A stretch of 64,000 nucleotides of DNA from Aquimarina algicola. Lineage in GTDB: Bacteria; Bacteroidota; Bacteroidia; Flavobacteriales; Flavobacteriaceae. Positions within the stretch are counted from its first letter, which is position 1. The number at the start of each line of letters is the position of its first letter. The stretch is taken from assembly GCF_006443095.1 (NCBI RefSeq), contig NZ_VFWZ01000003.1:1-64000 (forward strand), read 5' to 3'. The notes beneath the pieces are model-generated. The model did not search any database. It saw only the letters and a program-made list of their open reading frames with translations, and had not been told where the DNA came from. Of the stretch, positions 58,724-64,000 are shown in pieces. The position numbers and the translations under genes are program-made.

Positions 58724-60317
58724 AAAGTTTGCAAAGAATAAAAGGCAAATTACTGAAAGAAAAGAGAAAAAAGCGGTTATTTATACAAGGGTTTCCACTA
58801 AAGAACAAATGGAAAACAATGCGAGCTTGGAAACACAAAAAAAATACTGTGAAGCTTACGCCAGTAAAAAAGGGTATGAAGTAGTGGAATATTTTGGCGG
58901 AACTTATGAATCCGCTAAAAGCGATGAACGTAAAGAATTCCAAAAAATGCTGACCTTTGTAAAAAGAAGAAAAGATATATCTTCAATTATCGTCTATTCT
59001 TATGACCGCTTTTCAAGAACAGGGGCTAATGGGGCTTATATTAGTAATGAGCTAAAAAAGAAAGGAATTACCACACAGTCGGCTACCCAAGAAGTAGATG
59101 CAAAATCTTCTGCTGGTACATTTCAGCAAAACTTATACTATATGTTCAGTCAATTCGATAATGAATTGAGGAGAGATAAAACGGTGTCAGGGATGCAAGA
59201 GAAGCTTAGAAAAGGGTATTGTATTGGACCTGTTCCGTTTGGATACACAAATCTCAATCCCGGAAAAGGAAAGGAGCAAAAGCTAGTGATTAATGAGAAA
59301 GGTAAGTTATTAAGAAAAGCATTTCTTTGGAAAGCCAATCGAAATATGCCACATCGTGATATTATAGAACGACTGGCTAAAAAAGGATTGAAAATTGATG
59401 AGCGTAGACTTAGCGAATACTTTAGAAGACCATTCTATTGTGGATTACTCGTCAACAACATGCTGCCTGATGAAATTATACCAGGAAAACATGAGCCGTT
59501 AATATCAAAAGAAACTTTTCTTAAAATACACAATTTACTATTACATAGAGAAAGTGGAAATAAATATAGTGAGGATGATATTAACCTGCCATTAAAATGC
59601 TTTGTGAAATCTGCTGTATGCGAAACTCCTTACACGGGTTATGTCGTTAAGAAAAAGGGACTGTATTATTATAAAAATCGAAGAAAGGGAAGCAATGAGA
59701 ATAGAAGTGCAAAAATTATGCACAATAAATTTATTGAGCTTTTAGGGAACTATCAGTTAAATGGTGATTTGCTAACTCCCGCAAAAGAAATTGCAAAATT
59801 TGTCTTTGTACAGAAACATCAGGAGCGACTGCAAGAAATTAAGGAGCAAGAAGCTGAAATAAAATTGAAAGAAAAGCAGTTGGAAAGAATGAAGAAAAGA
59901 TATGTTGTATTAGAAGATATATCTAAAGAAGATTACTATAATTTCAAATCTGAATTAGAAAATGATATTGCTAAAATTCAAGCAGATTTGTTTGAAGAAG
60001 GTTTAAATAGTTCGAACCTAGAAAAAGCAGTGGATTTAGCTTTAAATTTTTCTTGTAACATTGTGAACGTTTGGAAATTACAAGATATTGAATTGAAAAA
60101 ATTAGTTCAAAATCTTGTGTTCCCCGAAGGAATTTTATTTGACTTTAAAAACGATGAATTTCGAACCCCAAGAGTAAATGAATTTTTTAAAATAATCCCC
60201 TCAATATCAGACACTTTGAGCCGAAAAAAAAATCGGAGTAATCAAATGAAATTTGACAACTCCGATTTAGTGACCCAGGGAGGATTCGAACCCCCAACCC
60301 TCAGAGCCGAAATCTGA
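58701..60317 (+). CDS. Large serine recombinase (integrase)
   Basis: The 538-aa product starts at ATG 58701 (MENLEIFRKFAKNKRQ); an upstream ATG at 58659 is less likely. It has a resolvase domain with IYTRVSTKEQ (nucleophile Ser32) and IVYSYDRFSRTG, then a recombinase domain (FGYTNLNPGKGKEQKLVIN, RPFYCGLLVNNMLPDEIIPG). The usual zinc-ribbon cysteines are degenerate (LPLKCFVKSAVCETPYTG). A coiled coil follows (about residues 375-435). The C-terminal residues VTQGGFEPPTLRAEI are encoded by antisense tRNA-Arg, so the C-terminus is partly target-derived. It should integrate and excise the element. Confidence 0.9.
   Translation: MENLEIFRKFAKNKRQITERKEKKAVIYTRVSTKEQMENNASLETQKKYCEAYASKKGYEVVEYFGGTYESAKSDERKEFQKMLTFVKRRKDISSIIVYSYDRFSRTGANGAYISNELKKKGITTQSATQEVDAKSSAGTFQQNLYYMFSQFDNELRRDKTVSGMQEKLRKGYCIGPVPFGYTNLNPGKGKEQKLVINEKGKLLRKAFLWKANRNMPHRDIIERLAKKGLKIDERRLSEYFRRPFYCGLLVNNMLPDEIIPGKHEPLISKETFLKIHNLLLHRESGNKYSEDDINLPLKCFVKSAVCETPYTGYVVKKKGLYYYKNRRKGSNENRSAKIMHNKFIELLGNYQLNGDLLTPAKEIAKFVFVQKHQERLQEIKEQEAEIKLKEKQLERMKKRYVVLEDISKEDYYNFKSELENDIAKIQADLFEEGLNSSNLEKAVDLALNFSCNIVNVWKLQDIELKKLVQNLVFPEGILFDFKNDEFRTPRVNEFFKIIPSISDTLSRKKNRSNQMKFDNSDLVTQGGFEPPTLRAEI
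60230..60268 (-). terminator. Terminator of tRNA-Arg inside the integrase ORF
   Basis: AAATCGGAGT (60230-60239) pairs perfectly with ACTCCGATTT (60259-60268). Read leftwards, as for the tRNA, it is followed by a run of T (complement of 60224-60232). It lies 2 bp beyond the tRNA 3' end and inside the last codons of the integrase gene. Confidence 0.75.
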
Positions 60318-60344
60318 TATTCTATCCAGTTGAACTACTGGGCC
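60271..60344 (-). tRNA. tRNA-Arg, anticodon TCG
   Basis: A 74-nt cloverleaf reads on the minus strand. Acceptor GGCCCAG pairs with CTGGGTC; the anticodon stem TCAGA/TCTGA encloses loop TTTCGGC with anticodon TCG (decodes CGA). The T arm is GGGGG-TTCGAAT-CCTCC and the discriminator base is A; CCA is not encoded. It is the integration target of the provirus and remains intact. Confidence 0.95.
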
Positions 60345-60354
60345 ATCTTATCAA

Positions 60355-60804
60355 TTATGATAATTTACTTTTTACAATAGTCGAAATTGTTTTACCATCA
60401 GCTTTACCAGCTAATTGAGACGAAGCCATACCCATAACTTTTCCCATATCTTTCATTCCTGATGCTCCGGTTTGAGCAATAATATCTGCAACTACTTTCT
60501 CTATCTCTTCTTCACTTAATTGTTCAGGTAAAAACTGCTCAATAACTTTTGCCTGATCCAATTCTGGCTGTGCTAAATCATCTCTTCCTTGCTCTGTAAA
60601 AATAGCAGCACTATCTTTACGCTGTTTCACCAACTTTTGCAATAATTTTAATTCCTGATCTTCAGATAGTTCTTCTTTTGCTCCACTTTCTGTTTGAGCC
60701 AACAAAATAGCAGATTTAATTGCTCTTAATGATGTTAAAGCATTGCTATCCTTTGCTTTCATTGCCTCTTTCATGGCAGTCATTACTTTTTGTTGTAAAC
60801 TCAT
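60355..60804 (-). CDS. GatB/YqeY-domain protein
   Basis: The 149-aa product is a YqeY-family protein (GatB/YqeY domain): MSLQQKVMTAMKEAMKAKDS, LRAIKSAILLAQTESG and a C-terminal GASGMKDMGKVMGMASSQLA. The domain is shared with the tRNA-dependent amidotransferase subunit GatB; the function of the stand-alone form is unclear. It follows ftsZ with a terminator between them and is part of the host flank. Confidence 0.92.
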   Translation of the reverse strand: MSLQQKVMTAMKEAMKAKDSNALTSLRAIKSAILLAQTESGAKEELSEDQELKLLQKLVKQRKDSAAIFTEQGRDDLAQPELDQAKVIEQFLPEQLSEEEIEKVVADIIAQTGASGMKDMGKVMGMASSQLAGKADGKTISTIVKSKLS

Positions 60805-60846
60805 GATTACTAATTTTGATCTTTAGGATTGCGAAGATAAAAAATA

Positions 60847-60876
60847 AACCGATAATCTATATCGAGATTATCGGTT
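60847..60876 (-). terminator. Rho-independent terminator between ftsZ and the yqeY-like gene
   Basis: AACCGATAATCT (60847-60858) pairs with AGATTATCGGTT (60865-60876), with a 6-nt loop; on the minus strand TTTATTTTTT follows. It ends transcription of the cell-division cluster. Confidence 0.85.
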
Positions 60877-60901
60877 ATCTAATACTAAATTTTAAAAATT
60901 C

Positions 60902-62890
60902 TTAATCTACATTATCATGTAAAAAAGAATTGTTTTTTCTTAACTGAACATCATCATTACTATCCGTACCTATTGAAGTTCTAGAAAGTCCTGAATCTTC
61001 TGGTTTTGCATCAACATCTATTCCTGCTCTCTTGTAAGCCGGTTCTTTTTCGATATCATCAATATTAGAACTATTTCTAAATTTATAATTAAATTCTTTC
61101 ATCTTAGCTCTTCGCTCCGCAGCTCTAGCTTTTAATGTTTCAGAAATAGGTTGATTTATTGGATCTACATTTTCTTTCTCTTCTACATCCGGAGTGGTTG
61201 CGATGGTTTTCTTCTCAAAGATAACTTCTTCATCTTGCTCTACTACCTCTGAAGGTTTTGCCTCGGTTAATCTTTTTTCTTCTTCCATATAGTCTTCTAA
61301 ACTATATCTTTTTACTCCTCCTTCTACTGTTTCTGTAACCGGCACCACCTCAATTGGGTCTTTTACTTCCATATCGAGAATATCATCACTAAGATCAAAA
61401 ACAATAGGTTGTTCTTCTTGATCACTATGTATCTCTGAGTCGTTTTTTGTAGTGGCCGCTATTTTATGATCTTCAGCATTTTCATTTGTATTATCTACAG
61501 GCATATCAAAAGCCAGAGAAAATTGATCTACACTTTCTTTTTCCGGCTCTACTTCTTTTGCATCATTAACCTCAATTTCTTTGATGATATCTTGCGCATT
61601 AATAATTACAAACTCATCTTTTGTAGAAAAAGGATCTACCACTTCATACTCAACATCAATATTTTTTAACAACCCTGATGTGAGAATCAAAGGATTATCT
61701 TTATCTATTACAACATCATCTTCTTTTAATTCATGTTTTATAATCGGCTCTTCTTCTACCTCTACTGCCTTTTTAGGTAAAGGAGATCGCAATGGTGAGA
61801 TTTTTCCTGTAGATTTTGGTGATAATTCTTGTGTTGCTGCTCTTTGTTCATCTTCTAAAGTATGGATGATCTTTTTGGTTTCTGTATTCACAATTTCATC
61901 CTGCTGCTCTACATCAAAACCGGTAGCTATAACTGTTACTGATATTGCATCTTCTAAAGATTCATCTTCTCCTACCCCCATAATGATATTAGCTCCATGC
62001 CCTGCTTCTTGCTGGATATGATCATTAATTTCTCCTATCTCATCAATAGTGATTTCTTCTTTTCCTGAAACAATTAGTAATAATACATTTTTTGCTCCTG
62101 TAATCTTATTATCATTTAACAATGGTGAGTCTAATGCTTTTACAATTGCATCATGAGCTCTTTTATTACCAGAAGCATGAGCTGATCCCATAATTGCTGT
62201 ACCACTGTTACTAAGTACTGTTTTAGCATCACGTAAATCGATATTTTGCGTGTAATGATGTGTTATTACTTCTGCAATACCTCTGGATGCTGTAGCAAGA
62301 ACTTCGTCTGCCTTGGAGAAACCAGCTTTAAATCCTAGGTTACCGTAAACTTCACGTAGCTTATTATTATTAATTACAATTAAAGAATCTACATGCGCTC
62401 TTAATCGCTCTACACCCAATTGAGCTTGTTCATTACGCATTCTTCCTTCGAACTGAAACGGAATCGTAACAATACCAACCGTAAGCACATCCAATTCTTT
62501 AGCCATTTTTGCTATGATAGGAGCTGCACCAGTACCCGTACCTCCGCCCATACCGGCAGTGATAAATATCATTTTGGTATTGGTATCCAGCATTGTTTTT
62601 ATCTCTTCATAGCTTTCTACGGCTGCTTGCTCTCCTACTTCAGGATTTGCTCCTGCACCTAATCCTTCGGTCAAAGAAACTCCTAATTGTATTTTGTTGG
62701 GTATAGCACTATTTTCTAATGCTTGCGCATCTGTATTACAGATGACAAAATCCACTCCTTTAATCCCTTGTTGAAACATGTGATTAATGGCATTACTACC
62801 TCCTCCTCCTACACCAATTACCTTGATGACATTAGATTGATTTTTGGGCAAATCAAACGAAATATTTCCGAAATCCTCATTAGTACTCAT
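60902..62890 (-). CDS. ftsZ: Cell division GTPase FtsZ
   Basis: The 662-aa product has the tubulin signature GMGGGTGTG (residues 113-121), the GGGGSNAINHM nucleotide-binding region near residue 30, and a T7-type loop region, all in the first 320 residues. A long acidic C-terminal extension (about 330-610) and a terminal EPAYKRAGIDVD peptide follow, as usual in Bacteroidota. FtsZ polymerises at the division site. It follows ftsA and precedes a terminator. Confidence 0.98.
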   Translation of the reverse strand: MSTNEDFGNISFDLPKNQSNVIKVIGVGGGGSNAINHMFQQGIKGVDFVICNTDAQALENSAIPNKIQLGVSLTEGLGAGANPEVGEQAAVESYEEIKTMLDTNTKMIFITAGMGGGTGTGAAPIIAKMAKELDVLTVGIVTIPFQFEGRMRNEQAQLGVERLRAHVDSLIVINNNKLREVYGNLGFKAGFSKADEVLATASRGIAEVITHHYTQNIDLRDAKTVLSNSGTAIMGSAHASGNKRAHDAIVKALDSPLLNDNKITGAKNVLLLIVSGKEEITIDEIGEINDHIQQEAGHGANIIMGVGEDESLEDAISVTVIATGFDVEQQDEIVNTETKKIIHTLEDEQRAATQELSPKSTGKISPLRSPLPKKAVEVEEEPIIKHELKEDDVVIDKDNPLILTSGLLKNIDVEYEVVDPFSTKDEFVIINAQDIIKEIEVNDAKEVEPEKESVDQFSLAFDMPVDNTNENAEDHKIAATTKNDSEIHSDQEEQPIVFDLSDDILDMEVKDPIEVVPVTETVEGGVKRYSLEDYMEEEKRLTEAKPSEVVEQDEEVIFEKKTIATTPDVEEKENVDPINQPISETLKARAAERRAKMKEFNYKFRNSSNIDDIEKEPAYKRAGIDVDAKPEDSGLSRTSIGTDSNDDVQLRKNNSFLHDNVD

Positions 62891-62965
62891 AATAGCTTAT
62901 TTTCTGGTTCTCCTTACTTATATATTTTTACAGTGTTCTTTATTCGTGAACAGTCATTTTATTTC

Positions 62966-64000
62966 TTATTCAGCATTATCCAAGAATTCCTTGAATTTTT
63001 CTGTCCATTTCTCTAGAATATTTTTTCTAGGTTTCGTTTCTTCTTTTTGAGTTTTCTCTTCGGTAACCTCTTCTTCTATTGCAGTTGATGCTTCGGTTTC
63101 CTGCACTACTTCTACGTTAGCTAGTGTCTCTTTCTTACTCGCTTTTTGCTGCTTTTTCATATGGATTAAACTCCCCATAACAAGTCCTACAGCAGTTGCA
63201 TACATAGGACTAGTGGTTTCTGAATCACTATTACCGGCTAGATGTTCATTTGGATATCCAATTCTGGTATCCATTCCTGTAATATACTCGACTAGTTGTT
63301 TTAAGTGTTTAAGCTGTGATCCTCCTCCTGTTAAAACAATTCCTGCAATTAATTTCTTTTTTGGCGATTCATGTCCATAGTTTTTGATTTCCAGAAATAC
63401 TTGTTCTATAATTTCAACAACTCTGGCATGAATAATTTTAGACAGGTTTTTTAATGTTATTTCTTTGGGTTCTCTACCTCTTAATCCAGGGATAGAAACA
63501 ATCTCATTGTCTTTATTTTCTCCTGGCCATGCAGAACCGAATTTAATTTTCAATAATTCTGCTTGTTTCTCTATAATAGAGCATCCTTCTTTAATATCTT
63601 CTGTAATTACATTTCCACCAAAAGGTATCACTGCGGTATGCCTGATGATACCATCTTTGAAAATGGCTAAATCTGTAGTTCCTCCTCCAATATCGATCAA
63701 TGCAACACCAGCTTCTTTTTCTTCTTGACTAAGAACAGCATTAGCAGATGCCAAGGGTTCTAATGTTACATCTGATAATTCTAGACCCGAGCTTTTTACA
63801 CATCGGCCTATGTTTCTAATCGATGTAACTTGTCCCACGACAACATGAAAATTAGCTTCTAATCGACCTCCATACATCCCTACAGGTTCTTTTATCTCTG
63901 CCTGACCATCTACTTTATATTCTTGCGGAAGCACATGTAAAATTTCTTCTCCTGGCAACATTACAAGCTTATGTACCTGATTACAAAGTTTTTCTATATC
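62966..64000 (-). CDS. ftsA: Cell division protein FtsA (5' part outside the window)
   Basis: The frame is open to the window edge. Visible residues include the actin-fold ATPase parts GVALIDIGGGTTDLAIFKDG and IAGIVLTGGGSQLKHLKQL, a SHS2/1C-type region (REVGRL-like, VGMYGGRLEANFHVV) and an acidic C-terminus ending in a helical membrane-targeting-like segment (LEKWTEKFKEFLDNAE). FtsA tethers FtsZ to the membrane. It precedes ftsZ by about 75 bp. Confidence 0.97.
   Translation of the reverse strand, partial: DIEKLCNQVHKLVMLPGEEILHVLPQEYKVDGQAEIKEPVGMYGGRLEANFHVVVGQVTSIRNIGRCVKSSGLELSDVTLEPLASANAVLSQEEKEAGVALIDIGGGTTDLAIFKDGIIRHTAVIPFGGNVITEDIKEGCSIIEKQAELLKIKFGSAWPGENKDNEIVSIPGLRGREPKEITLKNLSKIIHARVVEIIEQVFLEIKNYGHESPKKKLIAGIVLTGGGSQLKHLKQLVEYITGMDTRIGYPNEHLAGNSDSETTSPMYATAVGLVMGSLIHMKKQQKASKKETLANVEVVQETEASTAIEEEVTEEKTQKEETKPRKNILEKWTEKFKEFLDNAE

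Larger units (their letters stand above)
16018..60270. mobile_element. Integrated provirus-like element at tRNA-Arg
   Basis: The element has more G+C-rich sequence than its surroundings, and nearly all its genes read on the minus strand. The right end carries a large serine recombinase whose ORF runs into tRNA-Arg, next to a divergent regulator region. It has lysis-like genes, peptidoglycan hydrolases, a packaging-type ATPase, a coat candidate and many membrane-anchored small proteins, but no recognisable tail, portal, terminase or conjugation genes. Boundaries are approximate. The left end is set by the composition change and gene orientation at about 16.02 kb, and no long direct repeat of the tRNA was found there, as expected for a serine recombinase. 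Confidence 0.75.

Noticed and set aside
16018..60270. Element as an integrative conjugative element
   Set aside because: No relaxase, coupling protein, VirB4-type ATPase or Tra gene was recognised in about 44 kb; lysis-type genes point elsewhere.
16018..60270. Element as a tailed prophage
   Set aside because: No terminase, portal, head-tail connector, sheath, tube, tape-measure or baseplate protein was recognised, and no gene is long enough with the right features to be a tape measure.

Overview
The window comes from a low-G+C Bacteroidota chromosome, most likely a marine Flavobacteriaceae species (Aquimarina-like, though the genus is a guess). Support comes from a FecI/FecR/TonB-receptor locus, a type IX secretion sorting tail, SPII lipoproteins, IS66 elements of the Bacteroidota type and the ftsA-ftsZ-yqeY order at the right edge.

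Host left flank (1-16.0 kb). A truncated lipoprotein gene is divergent from an ECF sigma factor / FecR anti-sigma / TonB-dependent receptor operon. Two related but non-identical IS66 elements in the same orientation flank a small lipoprotein gene. Two micro-ORFs for single-pass membrane peptides follow, then a run of three exported proteins (Sel1-repeat protein with a sorting tail, an 813-aa protein with a HExxH motif, a carboxypeptidase-regulatory-like protein) and a small orphan gene.

Integrated element (about 16.02-60.27 kb). About 44 kb of visibly more G+C-rich DNA lies between the small gene ending at 16017 and a tRNA-Arg(UCG) gene. A large serine recombinase gene abuts the tRNA and its ORF runs into it. 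Almost all genes read leftwards from a divergent regulatory region near 56.3-56.6 kb. From right to left: recombinase with MerR-like and HTH regulators; a replication-initiator-like protein, glycosyltransferase and small genes; a repeat-rich intergenic region; a DarB-like pair (N6-adenine methyltransferase plus strawberry-notch helicase); a MoxR-type AAA ATPase with a degenerate VWA-like partner; a run of small genes including a DnaA-domain-IV-like protein; a P-loop ATPase resembling FtsK/HerA/Zot-type packaging ATPases; a PP-loop protein; a low-G+C cargo block (HEPN motif protein, AlbA_2/Schlafen-like protein, unknowns); then a structural block. That block holds a coat-protein candidate with its own terminator, Arg-rich membrane-anchored proteins, a beta-propeller protein, annexin-like membrane proteins, peptidoglycan-binding and peptidoglycan-cleaving proteins, and a lysis-like cassette (holin-like protein, overlapping spanin-like genes, glucosaminidase, M15 peptidase). 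No terminase, portal, tail, relaxase or type IV secretion gene was recognised.

Interpretation. The best reading is an integrated tailless, probably membrane-containing dsDNA virus (provirus) of a kind I do not recognise. The direct evidence is the lysis-like cassette, the regulatory switch, the integrase at a tRNA gene, the packaging-type ATPase and more than ten predicted single-pass membrane proteins around a coat candidate. The assignment is inferred, because no capsid homology can be confirmed from sequence alone.

Host right flank (60.27-64 kb): tRNA-Arg, a GatB/YqeY-domain gene, ftsZ and the 3' part of ftsA, all on the minus strand.
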